64,000 nt of DNA from Callorhinus ursinus (GCF_003265705.1 NW_020312902.1:14735662-14799661); one strand, 5' to 3'; shown: positions 1-12,495, numbered from the stretch's first letter. Notes: generated from the letters alone by a model not told the origin. Translations and numbers: made by a program.

Positions 1-39
1 CCAGGGGTTTAGCAGAAAGCATTGTATGTGTTTTAGTTC

Positions 40-175
40 ATTTAATTTTTGCATCTATCCATGAGGTGGGCACCCTTATTTTCCCCAATTTCCAGTTAAA
101 CCCACTAAGGCAAAGGGAGGTCATGTGACTTGCAAAGCTGATGTGTGGCAGAGATGATGAGAATCCGGCAGTCCA
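40..175 (-). repeat. MIR relic
   Basis: GGCAAAGGGAGGTCATGTGA followed by CTTGCAAAGCTGATGTGTGG resembles the antisense MIR core; strongly diverged. Confidence 0.5.
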
Positions 176-524
176 GTGGGAGAGCCTGGCTCGCACCCTC
201 ATTAAAGCTCACCAAGTGCTTAGCACACTGCCTGGCATGTGCTCATAATCCCTGGGACCTATTATTGCCATTGCCATTGTTGAGGGGCTGCTACATGTTG
301 AGGGAGGAGCCAGAGGCCTGGGTAGCCAGTGCCTGCACAACGCTCAGCGTGCAACCGTGTGAGTTGGCAGTTTCTGGAGCCATCAAAACAGCCTCTGCCT
401 TCAGGGTCCAGGTTGCATCCCACTGAGAGGTAGGAGGTGAGGGCTGCTCCCAGCTCCAGCCTTCAGACATCCTCCAGCCCTGCCCTCACGTTGCACTGAC
501 AGGTTCTGCAGGGTTGGGGGGTGG

Positions 525-600
525 GGTGGGGCGATGATTTGCCCAAGGTCACCCAGAGAAACTGGACTAGCACCACGTTGTTTGACTGAGTCCAGTGTTC
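525..600 (-). repeat. MIR core fragment
   Basis: Short match only: TTTGCCCAAGGTCACCCAGA. Confidence 0.5.
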
Positions 601-784
601 TTCTGGCTCTCGGAAACTTCCCCAGCTGATTTCCAGAGCATCCTGCATGCTGGTGCACAGAAGGGCACCTGGCGGCCTGAGCTCAACCTTTACGGAGACT
701 CGAATCAAAGCCTACCTGATGGGCTGGGAGGAGGGGCCAGCGTCTCTGAATGGCCAGGGAAGTGGGAGCTGGACTGTGGTCAGG

Positions 785-870
785 TCTGATCTAATTACGC
801 AGAAGCAGGCTCCCAATTAGAAAAGACTGTGCCTGCCAAGCCAGAGAATTTAAGGTTAATTGCAGGAAGT
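785..870. promoter_or_regulatory. Candidate enhancer patch with homeobox core motifs
   Basis: TAATTA at 792-797, CAATTAG at 814-820 and TTAATT at 856-861 within 70 nt of otherwise GC-rich intron, and no repeat signature. Function is inference. Confidence 0.3.
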
Positions 871-1368
871 GCTCTGGCCCCCACTTCATGCAAGAGAGGG
901 CACCTGTGAGGCTGTCTTACTGGTCAGCCTCACAGAGACCTGCAGTGCTGCAGGCAGCCACCCTGAGAGCCAGAGGACAGAGGACATGGGTTGTCCCCAT
1001 GTTGGCATGTCTGGGTAAAGCCCCGCCTATGTGTTGGTCATGTGCTAGGTCCAGCAGGCTATGAGGATCTTGGTGGGCAAGTGGGGTTGGGGGGAGTGAA
1101 TACTTCATGCCAGAGACAGGGAGAGGCAGGTGTCTCGGTTCAGAATACTGCAGAAGCAGGTCTGGGGAGGATTTGAACCCAGGGAGTTTATTTGGGAGGT
1201 GATACCGGGAGATGCCAGTGACGGAGTGAAGTTAGGCAGGGGAGGGAAGGCAGCCAAAAGTAGTGCATGATCAACCAGATGCCCTGTGGGCCACTGGGGC
1301 CTCATCCCATAGGGAGTTCTGGGAGCTGGCCAAGGACTGGTGGTCCCGCCCAAGGGCAGGGCTTTTAT

Positions 1369-1574
1369 TTTTTTTTATTTTTTTTTTAAGATTTTATTTA
1401 TTTATTTGAGAGAGAGAATGAGAGACAGAGAGCACATGAGAGGGGAGAGGGTCAGAGGGAGAAGCAGACTCCCCGCTGAGCAGGGAGCCCGATGTGGGAC
1501 CCGATCCCGGGACTCCAGGATCATGACCTGAGCCGAAGGCAGTCACTTAACCGACTGAGCCACCCAGGCGCCCC
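1369..1574 (-). mobile_element. CAN-SINE (tRNA-Lys-derived carnivore SINE) copy 1
   Basis: Read on the + strand it runs from a poly-T end, through TTTATTTATTTGAGAGAGAG, to the tRNA-like head ending GAGCCACCCAGGCGCC. It is flanked by a perfect 17-bp target-site duplication AAGGGCAGGGCTTTTAT at 1352-1368 and 1575-1591, which points to a fairly recent insertion. Pol III box-like sequences lie in the head. Confidence 0.95.
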
Positions 1575-2054
1575 AAGGGCAGGGCTTTTATGCACCCACT
1601 GAGGTTTCTTCCTCCAGCTCTTCTGCTCCCCCCGCCCCCCCGTCCACCTCCACAGAGCAGTCAAGGGGGCTTCCCAAAGAGCCTGTGTAAGCTACCACTG
1701 ACATGGCTCTCCATGGTGCTTAGGATGACTTCCAAGCAGGTTCAAGGTGGCCTGGGCCTGGGAGGCCTGGTTCCCTCCCCATCCCCAGCCTGAGGGCCCC
1801 AGCCCCTGTCCCCCATTCCATCTGCTCCTCATGTTCTCCTAGAATCCTCACTCCTCAGAGAGACCTCACTTTCTCTCCATCTGTGCAACCTTTCCCTTTT
1901 CTTCACAGCTCTTAACCCAGTTTGCCAGTTTGCTTGGAGGGAGAGGACCCGGGCTGGTGGAGGCCTGTGGGTGCTGGCTTGGAGGCTTCTGAGCAGGAGG
2001 GTGTGAAGGCTGATAGACAGGAAGGATAGAAAGATCCACATCGTGAGGGTTCCA

Positions 2055-2115
2055 AGCACTGGCTTAGGAGTCAGCCAGCACTGGGTTCAGATCTCAGCTC
2101 GCTCCTGAGCTAGCT
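2055..2115 (+). repeat. MIR 5' fragment
   Basis: TTAGGAGTCAGCCAGCACTG then GGTTCAGATCTCAGCTC matches the tRNA-derived end. Confidence 0.5.
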
Positions 2116-2499
2116 TCTGAAACAGGTGGCCCCTCCTAAGCATACACATGCCCTTGTTCTCAGACTCGGGCCCACAGGGGAGTCAGGCAAAGGAGGCACT
2201 GTGGTCCAGCCGGGGAAGGGAGAGACACATGTGAGGCAGTAACACATCCCGCAGCAGAATGCAGGCTGACAGCAAGAGCCTGCAGCCTCGCTGTGCTGGC
2301 CCAGTAGTTCCCATGGCAACCCTGCATGACGTCACAGCCAGGGGATGGAGCCCGGGACACCGAGGCCATCCTCACCAATGGAGGGGAGATGCACTGAACC
2401 ATCAGGGTGAACTCGGCACGTAGAGACTGTCCAAGTACTTTGGCATTTTATACACACTAACGTCCACATTTGCTGACCCACCCATAGTCATCAAGGAGG

Positions 2500-2516
2500 A
2501 CCCCCCCCCCCCCCCG
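2500..2516. repeat. Poly-C tract
   Basis: About 15 consecutive C after GGA, before GCGGG. Confidence 0.95.
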
Positions 2517-3339
2517 CGGGAAGCAGCACTTCCACTGGGCTTTACCGGGGAAAACAGAGTGGAGGCTAGAGACCCGGGGTCTGCCCGGAGGCCAGCTCAG
2601 GATCATGCCGCAGCTCTGGCCAGCCTTTCAGAAGCCCCCGGCAGCCCCGAGCCAGGTTGCCCGTGGTCAAGACATTGGTGCCTTCATTCAGCAAACACCT
2701 GATGTGCCTTGCCCCGGGTGAGGCCTGGGGAGACCAGGCCTGCCTCCTGCGGCCTGCCGTGGAGGGGAGGAGACAGCAGAGACATCATAGTTACGTGAGA
2801 ACTACAAAGGAAAAGAGGGTGCCAGGCCAGGCCAGGTTCTGGAGGTGTCAGAAGTGGCCTTAGGAGGTGAGGATGGGAAGGAGAGAAAGTCAGAGCCCGG
2901 GACAGCATCAAGCCAGCGTCTCTGTTCCCAGAATTCATGACAACTCTGCCAAGAGAAACAGCCCCTCTGGAGACTGTCAAACCTGCCCTTGAGTGAGGCC
3001 GGGCTGTCCTCGGGCTACAGACCCAGCCATGGGCCTGCTGGAGGCTCCCTTCCGTGGCAGAGCCTCCAAGAAGCTGCCCGGGCCCTCTGGATTGGCCATT
3101 AGAGTCAGAAACCTCCGCCTCCCTGAGCGGGTGGTTGGGGACACTGCACCGCATGTCATAGCCAGGGTCCCCTTCCTCACACGAGAGCTGAAGTTGTAAC
3201 CTCCTCAAGAAAGTGTCTACAACTCGATGGTGGTGTATGGTGTTGACCCCAAGTCTTGGCCTCCATCTTACTTACCTTTTCCCTACCTACTCCTAATTTA
3301 GCGTATCTGGATTTTAAAGTGTCCTTACCAGCCACAGGT

Positions 3340-3545
3340 GGTAAATGATTGGAGCACTAGACTAAGACAGCTTGGGCTCACTAGCTGTGTTACTTTACGT
3401 AAGTTACATACCCTCCCTGATCCTCCATTTCTCTTCTGTAATATGGAGGAAATAAGAGAATCTACCACAGAGGAGTGTTGTGAGAATAAAATGAGCTGGT
3501 ATGTGTCAAGGGCTTAGTTTGGTAGCTGGTCTAATACAAATGCTT
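3340..3545 (+). repeat. MIR, nearly full length
   Basis: CTAGCTGTGTTACTTTACG, TCTCTTCTGTAATATGGAGG and GTGTTGTGAGAATAAAATGA appear in the expected order over about 200 nt. Confidence 0.88.
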
Positions 3546-4039
3546 GAAAAAGTACTGTTCTTGTCAATTACAATATAATAATAATAACAGCAATAATAAC
3601 AGTATCCCCCCTCCCCCAACACACACACCCTCACACATCTTTGGGAAAGAAGGGTTTACTCAGTGTGGGAGGGCTGTTCAGTGGTGACGCCTACTAAGGC
3701 CTGACCCACCCCCTGCCTCCCCCTCCCCATTCCCCTCCGTGCTCTGGGGTCCCAGGGTTCAGGCCTCCTCCAGGGCCACAGAGGACTTCTTGGCAGCAGA
3801 CGTTCAGGTGTCATTACAAAGCAGAGGATGAAGGTGGTGGCCCAGGGCTGGCCCACTGGGATCTGTAATGGGTGTCCTGGAGAGCAGTGAATTCACTGGT
3901 TGGAGCCTGGCTGACCCAGAGGAGAGAGCACGTTCAGTGCTGGTAGGAGGGCTGGAGCAGGAAGCTGGTAGCCAGGGCTCCGGCTTGCCCCTCCCGTGGC
4001 ATGTGGCGTGCAGGCCTATCCAGGGCCCAGAGCTCAAGG

Positions 4040-4165
4040 CCTCTCTGCAGAAGTTAAGAGGCGCCCAGTCCTTGATTTTTTCAGTCAGGGCAACCAAGGC
4101 ACAGAGAGAGTGCCCATCTCCCAGGTCATGCTCTGGTTCAGATAGAGTTGAACCTGAAACCCAGG
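4040..4165 (-). repeat. MIR relic
   Basis: CAACCAAGGCACAGAGAGAG and AGTTGAACCTGAAACCCAGG preserve the antisense order. Confidence 0.65.
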
Positions 4166-4173
4166 TCTTGGGA

Positions 4174-4192
4174 CCCCCCCCCCCCCCCCCTT
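4174..4192. repeat. Poly-C tract
   Basis: About 17 consecutive C directly after an antisense MIR. Confidence 0.95.
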
Positions 4193-4524
4193 GGGCAGCC
4201 TGGTTTGGTATCTTTCGAGACTCCTGGGTCCACCCTCTCTCTCACATGCTGCTTAGGGGAGGCAGTAGTTGAGGAAGTGCCCTTGGGAAGCCCCCAGCCT
4301 GCCGTGGGCCCAGGTTGGCCCGGAGCATCCCAAGTTCCCTGGGCCCAGAGTGTGCTGAGTGTGGCAGCCACCTGCCCCTTCATGGAGCAACACCACTTGA
4401 TCCAGCTGTGAGGGGGATCCACGCTTGGCTGTTACCCCTGCTGCCTCCAACCAATGAGGGCCAAGGCCTGCAGCCTGGCAGCAGCTGGGCTTCCTGGGGA
4501 ATAGGAAAATCTAACAGCCACATA

Positions 4525-4640
4525 GATGGGGCTTGAACCACTCAGCTCTGCCACCCACCAGCCACATGGTCTTGGCGAAGTGGCTTTCCCCGCCCTCCCT
4601 CCCCTACAAGCCTGGGTCTCTTCATCTCTAAACAAGCACC
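4525..4640 (+). repeat. MIR relic
   Basis: GCTTGAACCACTCAGCTCTG, then ACATGGTCTTGGCGAAGTGG, then CTCTTCATCTCTAAAC. Confidence 0.65.
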
Positions 4641-4799
4641 CCAAGCCTTGGCCCACCCTGCTAGGGCCAGCCAGGCCCATCTCCCCACGTCCTTCCCAAG
4701 CTGCTCCTCCCCCACCCCGAGCCACTGGGCCTGTGCGGGGCTCTGTGACTGGGCAGTGGGGCCAGTGGGCTGTGCAGGGGGCTCAGGCATTCTCGCCTT

Positions 4800-4985
4800 T
4801 ATTGAGCCTGCTGGCCCCCAGGTACTTCACAGGCATCAACTTCTTTTGTCCTCCAGCAAAACAGTTAGGCGGGTGCTATTGGGCTCTTCAGTTTGCAGAG
4901 CAGAAATGAAGACAGAGACACTCAGAACAATCTGGCAGCGCTGGGCTCTGAAGCCAGGCGACTGCATACATAGGCATCTCCCGCA
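4800..4985 (-). repeat. MIR relic
   Basis: TCTTCAGTTTGCAGAGCAG and GGGCTCTGAAGCCAGGCGAC are recognisable; the middle is worn. Confidence 0.5.
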
Positions 4986-5009
4986 CGAGCCGCGTTCAGC
5001 TCGGCAGTC

Positions 5010-5180
5010 TAGCCTGCACTGTCCAATGTACTGGACAGTGCACTGTGGCTATTTAAATTAAAATTTGTGTCAAATCAGATTATCAGTTCTTGGGTCATAC
5101 TAGCCACATTCCAAGTGCTCGACAGACATAGTGGCAGTGGCCACCAGATTGGCCAGTGCCGATGGAGGCCATTTCTATCG
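5010..5180. repeat. hAT-type DNA transposon relic
   Basis: CTGCACTGTCCAATGTACTG, an AT-rich centre, and ACTAGCCACATTCCAAGTGC followed by GTGGCCACCAGATTGGCCAG resemble the short MER elements that begin and end with CTGTCCAATA-like repeats. The exact family name is not certain. Confidence 0.55.
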
Positions 5181-5354
5181 GTGATCACCATTCTATCGAG
5201 CTGCTCGGGCTGGGGCACCACTAGGTGTTGGGGACAGAATTGGGATACTTGGTGCCATGGGGGGTCAGAATCGCAATGGACTTTCTGGGCTGGAATGTTG
5301 TGAAACACTGGAGAGGGCAGGGGGGGCGCGTGAGGAGGCCATAAGCACAAATAG

Positions 5355-5500
5355 CCTTGCTTCCCTGCTGCTTACTGTGTGGCTACGGGCAGATTACTTG
5401 ACCTGTCTGAGCCTCCCCTGCTAAAATGGGCCTAAAGCACCTGCCTCAGAGACCACCTCAAGGAGGTGTCAAAGGGCCTGGCCTGTCTTGGGTGCTCAGT
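5355..5500 (+). repeat. MIR relic
   Basis: GCTTACTGTGTGGCTACGGG, ATTACTTGACCTGTCTGAGC and GGTGCTCAGTGCTTG near the 3' end. Confidence 0.75.
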
Positions 5501-5804
5501 GCTTGCACATCTGTGGAGCTCGAGAAAGTCTGGGAGACACAGGGTTCTCTGATTGTGAGAGGCAACCACATCGGGGCTAGGAGCTAGGTGCCGGGAGAAG
5601 CCTGGGACCCTGCTTCAAGTGTTCTTTCCCACGGACGCTAAGGCAGGAACGAGCACAGCTGGGCCTTGGAGGCTCCTGGGCGTCCGTGGGAAGCAGAGAG
5701 CCCTTGGCCCAGCTTGAAGTTAGGCCAGGGCTGGGGAGTGAGTGGCCTACAGCTGGAGGCCAATCTGGAGGTCTGCTCAGCAGTGCGGCCCCAGTGTGTA
5801 TCTT

Positions 5805-5824
5805 ACACACACACACACACACAC
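5805..5824. repeat. (AC)10 microsatellite
   Basis: Twenty bases of uninterrupted AC. A looser AC-rich run follows at about 6150-6206. Confidence 0.95.
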
Positions 5825-6149
5825 AGAGATCATGCACATTTCTGCAAAAGGGGCCACTATAGTGTGGACCGAAGCAGTCTTCTGTCTTCCCCCAAACAAG
5901 TGCCCATCCCACAGGCTACACAGGGAAAAGCAGAACCAGATGGAAACCGGACTCTCTGTCACGGAGCTTGGTGCTGCCACCTTCTAGGGGGAAACCTTTT
6001 GTTACACACATCACCCCTGGGTTTCTCCCACCAAGTTTCTTCTAAAATCTAAGCCATGTGCCTTCACTTGAGTCCAGCCCCAGGTGCAGATCCTGCCCAC
6101 CCCCGCCCCAGGCAGACAGCCTCCCTGAGGTCTCCTCACCCTCTGCTCC

Positions 6150-6206
6150 TAGCACACACACAAGCACATGCCAATACACACACATACACACGCACACACG
6201 CACGCA
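6150..6206. repeat. Imperfect AC-rich microsatellite
   Basis: Interrupted CA and CACG units, for example TACACACACATACACACG. Confidence 0.85.
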
Positions 6207-6229
6207 AGATCCCATATCTGTTCCTGCCC

Positions 6230-6530
6230 CTGCACCTTTGCTCACCTCCTCCTTTCCACCCAAACCTCCTTCCTGCCTCTGCTCTAATACTCATCTTTCA
6301 AGGCTAGCTCTAGAGCCCCCTCTTCCAGACAGCCCTTCCCAACTGCCCCCGACCACTCTGACCTCCCCTTCCCAGGAAATTCCTATACGACAAATCCTTT
6401 TGACCGGAATATCAAATCACAAAGTGACTGTGTGTTTTCTTTTCCTGCGTGTTTGTCTTGTCGCTCCCAACTAGGCAGTGTGCTCTGTGAGGGCAGAACT
6501 CTTGTGTCTTCTGCTCAGACACAAGACTGG
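6230..6530 (+). repeat. L2 LINE 3'-end relic
   Basis: CATCTTTCAAGGCTAGCTC, CCAGACAGCCCTTCCCAAC and GTGCTCTGTGAGGGCAGAAC follow the order of the L2 3' end. Confidence 0.65.
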
Positions 6531-7074
6531 GGTGAGCTTCAGTTAAGGCATGGACGGCTGATGGACAGACAGACAAATGTCCTTGGAGACAGACCAGGAA
6601 GGCCTGCAAACATGGAAGACCCCCTCTGCCCTCCTCTCTCCAGGACCTTTGCAATCGAACCCCAGCACAGCATTTTGTCACTGCCCCTTCCAGAAGTCCA
6701 GGGAGACCCACGGCCAGGCAGCAGAGGGTGCTGGGGCTCAGGCAGCCTTTGGGAGGCTCACAGCACTCTGCGGCCAGAGGGCTGAGCAGCTTCATTTTCC
6801 CTTGAGGAAACCAGCTTTGTGCCCGCACCCCCGCCTCCCCCTCCTCCACAGACTGCTCATCAGCTGCCATCCAGGTGGGACTTATTGGCATGCACACAAG
6901 TGGAGACCCAGGCCCATTGTTTTCAGGGTCCTGAGCTGGCTCCCTGGGCAATAGGGCCAGATCATTATGAAGTCCATACCCACAAGGATGGGCCAGTCAG
7001 CAATTCCTATATCCTAGCCACCATCCACACTCCATCGAGCCCTGCTGTGAAGCCAGGCTCTCGGCCAGGGTTCT

Positions 7075-7290
7075 CTCCACATGCCAGGTTCTGTTTTAAG
7101 AGCTTTGCACATGGTCTCAGGTCATTCCCACCCCAAAGGTAGGATATTTGTGTCTCCCTTTGACAACTGAAAGTCCAGAGAGGGTAAGTGACTTGCCTGT
7201 GTCACTGAGTGGCAAGTGGCTGAGCCAGGCTCCATCCCACCCACACTCTTAACCCTCTGCTCCGAGGCCTGGACACAGTGGAACCATCTG
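7075..7290 (-). repeat. MIR, long copy
   Basis: TTTTAAGAGCTTTGCACATG, AAGTCCAGAGAGGGTAAGTG and ACTTGCCTGTGTCACTGAG in antisense order. Confidence 0.8.
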
Positions 7291-8599
7291 CAGGCTGGCA
7301 GCATTATCAGGGCCTTTGCCCAGAATGGTGAGTCCAGCCAGAGAAGACAGATAGACAGTGCTTTGTCTTTTTGCTGTGGATGGAGCTGCGGCAGAGACGC
7401 TCTGGGATGTTCGGCAGATAAGCACATGGCCGGGGAGGTTTCTGGGGTGTGCCATAGCCCCGGCCTGGGCCTCTCTGGGACTCAGACTGGGGGGCCCCCA
7501 AGACCCTTTCCCGCCCCAGGAATTCAGCTTTTTCACCCATGGCAGGAATTCCGGCCTCTCTGGACTAGCCACATGGCCACAATGGGGCCCATTCTCGGGA
7601 CCCTGGAAAACACATCCTATGGAGAAAGGACGGATTCTTGTCGGACACAAGGGCCCTCAGTGCCACAGTTTACATCAGGGCACAAATGGGGGCAAAGAAC
7701 AGCATTCATGCCCCCCTCTGTCTGTCTTCCCTGGAGGTCGCTGCCCCGCAGGACCATTCCGTGCAAAGGCTCTGAAAAGCCAGAACAGAGACCCAGCTAG
7801 GGGCTGAGCGGGGTGGGAAACTCCCCCAGCTGTCACCCGACCTCAGCTGACCTGAAGCGCCTTTGCCCAGACCCTCCTCCCTCAGCGTCTGGACCAACGT
7901 GCTCTGCCCCACTGCATTGGTTTCACAGAGAATCAACAGGCTGTGTGGGCACCTGGGAGTACCCTCCCGTGAGGGCTGGGGAAGCGGGCCCCGAGCCTTC
8001 CTTGGTCAGTGTTGTCAGTGTCACTTTTTCTGCCATAGTAATACATTTCCCATCACAACCCAATACAGATGAGTAAGTAGGTTGACATCTGAAACAGGTT
8101 TCACAAGACAATACTGACCTCACTATGACGGATGCCATCGTTTCGTCTATATTTTTAAAATGCTTATTGGGACACACCAGGTTGGTTTCAGAACTCAGTA
8201 AGGGGTCACAGCCTGTGATTTGGAAGCTATTAGTTTGAAGTGGCCTGCCCAGGTGCACCAGCCGCTGGGGCAGAGCTGGGCCCAGAACCGGGATCTGTTG
8301 ATGTCAGTGCCAGACTTGGCATTAGCTCTCTCCCGTCCTGCCCCCTGACCATCTGCCTCGCCTCTTAACAAGAATCTTCCTCCAGTCACGCTCTGACCAC
8401 ACCCCTCCCTGACTCCGAAATCATCTGGATTTCACAGAGGGACATCGACCCCACCCCACCCCTTCCCCCACCCCCTCCGGCCTGGCCTTTCCCTGCCCGT
8501 CCATCTGCTCACCCACCCTCCCCAGTTCAACTCCTCCAGTTTGGAGCTGCTTGTTCCTGGTTCTAGAGCCTTCCACCACCCTCTGCCCTCTCCATAGAT

Positions 8600-8850
8600 C
8601 CAAATACCTCTGATCCTTCAAGGCTCAGCTCAAAGCCCACTGCTCCTGGAAGCCTGTCTTAGATGTTCCATGACTCTGGGATCTCTCTTTTTTCTGCACT
8701 TGGAATATAACCACTCCTGTGCCTCTTGGAATGTCTCAGAATGTTAGGTTTCTCACTGTGCTGGTCAGTTCTATTCCCCCAACTTCGCCCTAAACTCGCA
8801 GGCCAGAGCAGGTCCTGTTTCTCCTGCACCTGCCCAGGCCTTCACGAGCA
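8600..8850 (+). repeat. L2 3'-end relic
   Basis: GATCCTTCAAGGCTCAGCTC then CACTGCTCCTGGAAGCCTGT; the remainder is weak. Confidence 0.6.
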
Positions 8851-10169
8851 GCCTACGACAGGAGCTGAAAACATGTTCAGTGGGGGATAATGGCAGTCAA
8901 GATCACTGTTACACATCGCACGGGCTCCGTGTCACTGCCCTGGCCACGGTTGCATACCCTCACTTACGGGCCCACCCAGGTCTCCTGAGACCCTGGGCTC
9001 TCAAGGTCACCCAGAGCCAGCCGTCTGGCCAGCCAGCAGGCCTCTCACGCAGTTCCAAGCAGCAGCAGGCCCTGCAGACGGGCATCCTGGGCTGAGCGGC
9101 CAATGTCAGCCAGCAGACAGAGAGTGAGAACATCAGGCTGGAAGTTCCCGCGTGCGCACCCTCCTCCGTCAGGGCACTCTCTAATGGGAGCAAGAATGGG
9201 AGGGAGAGGGGGTGGCAGAGTTCCACCTGGCAGGGACTCAGCATCTCTCCACAGAGCTGGCCTGGCCAGACCTTCAGTGGCTCTCCCACCCCGGGGATCC
9301 CTGACTGGCAGGACGGCCGCCTCCTTTCCCCAGCAAGAGCCTTTCCCTGCTGCTCCTGCATCCCCTTCTTGCAGCCCACTCCCCGGCGGGCCTCAGGGTG
9401 GGGAACACCCCATCAGCAATGTCACTTCAGCTTCGGGAGGCTGGGCAAACCACGGAAGCCCTCAGGAGCTCAGTCTTCCTATTCATAACATGGGTTACCA
9501 CCACCCCTGCCTGTTTCTGAGCCCTGAAGGTCACATGGGTGCCGGGAACTCTCAGGGGAGGGCAGAGAGTGGGAAGGCGTGTGCCAAGATAGGTGACCAG
9601 CAGGTAGGAATTGTTAACTGCCTTTCCTGCCCCCTGACTCTGGCCTCATGCTCTTTGCTGTCTCTAGCCCAGCCCCTTCACTAGAATGTCCGCAGGAGGA
9701 GAGCAACATGTCTCACCCAGAGAAATTAGAGTGGGAAAAAATGGGGGAAAAGTAAGCTGACCCACCTTTCAGCCGTAGCATGAAAATGCAGGACCTTTAT
9801 GTCTTGTGGCTTGGGGCTCAGAGAGTAGGCCACTCTGGGAGGTTAAAGGCACCTGATAAGTGAGCCCAGGCATGCCAGTTCCTAGGGGTCAGTGTCTCCC
9901 TGAGAGTATGGTTGTAGCCAGACGAACCCTGTTCAGATGTTCATTGTATGGAAAAGGGCTCTTCCTAGGTGGACCGCGCTCAGCAGAGAGCAGGCTTGTT
10001 TGGTGTCTGCGAAAGTGCAAAACTCTGCAAACGGGGCTGGAGTTGCCCCTGCTTGGTACTGTGCTGCCAGCATCATGGTGACGTCCAAGTTTAAACAGGA
10101 CTTTGCCATTTGGCTAGCAACTGAGGTGGGGTCAGTTTCAGGTGTGAAAGACTAATAACAAGGACAATT

Positions 10170-10365
10170 TACATGGCATTTTCTGGGCCGGGCACTACAC
10201 AAGCCCCTTTATGCATACTGTACACTTCATCTTCCTTAAATCTAAAGGTACTGTTATTACCCCATTCTACAGATAAGCAGAGGCTCAAGATGGCCACCCA
10301 GCTAGCAAGTAGCAGATGGTTGAACTGGGCTCTCTCTTGCTTCTGGAACCTGTCCCCTGCACCCT
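10170..10365 (-). repeat. MIR, nearly full length
   Basis: GGGCCGGGCACTACACAAGC, CCCCATTCTACAGATAAGC, AGAGGCTCAAGATGGCCACC and CAGCTAGCAAGTAGCAG. Confidence 0.88.
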
Positions 10366-11289
10366 AGAGGCAGGGACAGGAGAGGAACTGTTTATATCCT
10401 GAGATTGTGGGGGAGGGGATGGGGGAGGCCTCAGGAGTCTGAGATGAGGGAGGAGTACGGTGCTGTGTTGGAGGAACTCCACCCCTCTCCCCCCCAGCCA
10501 GGCCAGACCTATGGACCAGAAGCTGGCCAACTGTCCCAGTCTGCCTGGCATGGCCGGGTCACTGTACCTGGGGGCTTAGTCATCCTCAGTACCAGTTGTG
10601 GAGAAGGCTGAGTGGCCTGTTGGGACCGGGTCGGGATACAGCCTGGGAGCCTTTGCAATTACATTAGCTTCTGGCGGCACTAGAGGGAGACTGGCCTTCC
10701 CCTCCCCTTCTGCTTCCTGTGGCTCCCTGGGATATAGTGATTCAGCAGCAAGTTGCAAGGAGGCTAGACTGTGACCTACCCGAGTGGAATCACCAGCGGG
10801 GTGGGGGCTGTCAGCACCAGCTCAGGGCAAGAATTGGAGCAAGGAGGGGAAGAGTGGGAGGGGGGTTGGGTTGTTAGGGAGCTGAACCCCGGCAGAGGGT
10901 CCTGCAGTCCTGCCCAGGCCAGGACTGACTGCAGGGCAGCTGGAGGTGGCCAGGCCCTGCCTTTCCCCCGCCCGTGCCCTGATATGTGAGGGATGGGGGA
11001 GGCCCAGCCACTGGGTACCTAGGCCGCTTCTCAGCATATTCAGCGGCTAAAAATACGAAATGGCTTTGTTCAAAGGTGCCCAACCAGAAACTTGCAAGAG
11101 GTTTCCTATTAGGGCCAGGCCTGCTCAGGCCGGAGGCCAGGTGCCCTGTGAAGGGGGCCAGGTGCCCTGTGCCGGCCACTCCCACCATTCAGTCAGAGCC
11201 CGGCCACCCCCACTGACCCAGGTGCTTCTCTGGGTCAGACGTTCCCCTCCCTTCCTTGCACCCATGGCTCTGGGGTGGCAGTGCTTGAG

Positions 11290-11425
11290 GATCTGAGCAC
11301 CAGAGCAAGGCCTGGGTTCTCCGTGCCTAATCCCAGCCTTGCCCCTACTCATCGTGTGATCTTGAACAAGTTGTCACTTCTCTAAGCTTTGCCCTCCTCA
11401 CCTGTGAACTGTGGAAGCCACACCT
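11290..11425 (+). repeat. MIR relic
   Basis: ATCGTGTGATCTTGAACAAG followed by TTGTCACTTCTCTAAGC. Confidence 0.75.
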
Positions 11426-11654
11426 CCTGCAGAGGGGTCCAGGTGGGAAGGGCTTATACTTTGGTTAAAGGACAGGCCGGCCAGGGATCTGTCTGGAAGC
11501 TTCTTTGGCACTGCAAGCACATCGTTCTTAGAAAGCAGAAATGTTTCTTAGCGGTGGCTGGGGTCCTGATGAGACTGCAGTGCCCCCTGGTACCACTCTT
11601 GCCTGCCTGTCAGGGTTGTAGCGAAGGGATGGAGTTCTCGGCCAGCACTTGTCA

Positions 11655-11755
11655 GAGATGCAGACAGTGTGGTTGGCTGGGTGGGATTCCACATCTGAAT
11701 TTGTAACCAGCTCCCCAGATGATCCTGTTGAATAACCAAGCTGAGTATTGCTGAC
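11655..11755 (+). repeat. MER5A-like hAT relic
   Basis: CATCTGAATTTGTAACCAGC then TCCCCAGATGATCCTGTTG. Confidence 0.55.
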
Positions 11756-12389
11756 CTGGGCACCTGGGAATTATGTCCCTCTCCCACTCCCAAGCCTCGG
11801 TGTGCTCCTGTCACCCGAGAATGACCTGCCTGCCTCCCTTCTTGGTGCTGTTGACAAGCTCAAAGCAAATCCTGGGCAGCCAGCAGCTGCACAAACGAGA
11901 GAGGAAAAAGCTAGGTGGCTATGGCACTGTGAGGAAGCCACGTCCTCCTGTGCCACCGGCAGCCAGCAGATGGTCAGTGGGCATTGTGGTCCCAGGCCCC
12001 CGAGGGCTTCTGCAGGACCAGCAGGAACATAGTGGAGCAGGGAGGGACAGCTCCTTTCCCAGGCCTCCCTCACTCTGCACAAAAGCCTGAGAAATGAATT
12101 CCTCCCCGGGAGTGGCAAGTTGGCTGGGCAGGACATAGCCACCATGTGAGCTTCAAGGGGCCCAGCCAGGCACTCTGGGACACAGTCTCTCCTGGTCTTC
12201 CCTTCTGTCCTAGAGAGATGAGCATGCCCAGACTGCCAGGTCGGGGGTGGGGGGGGTTGCATGGGAACTCCCCACCTTCCTAACTGCTCCTGGAGGCCAC
12301 AGATATAGCAGGTCCTCCTCTGCCCCGTCCACCCTGCCATTTCCATTCTTGGCAGGTGGCTGTATATACCACCGCTCTTTCCCAGTTGG

Positions 12390-12495
12390 ATGAGCTTGGG
12401 CAGTGGCTGAGCTTCTGTTTCTTCATCTGTAAAATGGAGGTGATAAGACCTTCCTCTTAGTGTGGATGTGAGGATTGAAAGAAGCATGGAATACT
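12390..12495 (+). repeat. MIR relic
   Basis: TTTCTTCATCTGTAAAATGG and ATGTGAGGATTGAAAGAAGC. Confidence 0.75.

Noticed and set aside
1369..1574. tRNA-like sequence in the SINE heads
   Set aside because: These are tRNA-Lys-derived SINE heads and do not fold as intact tRNA genes; the same holds for the other four copies.
11771..12487. Minus-strand open frame of 238 residues
   Set aside because: Spans a MIR and unique intron with no domain; composition-driven.
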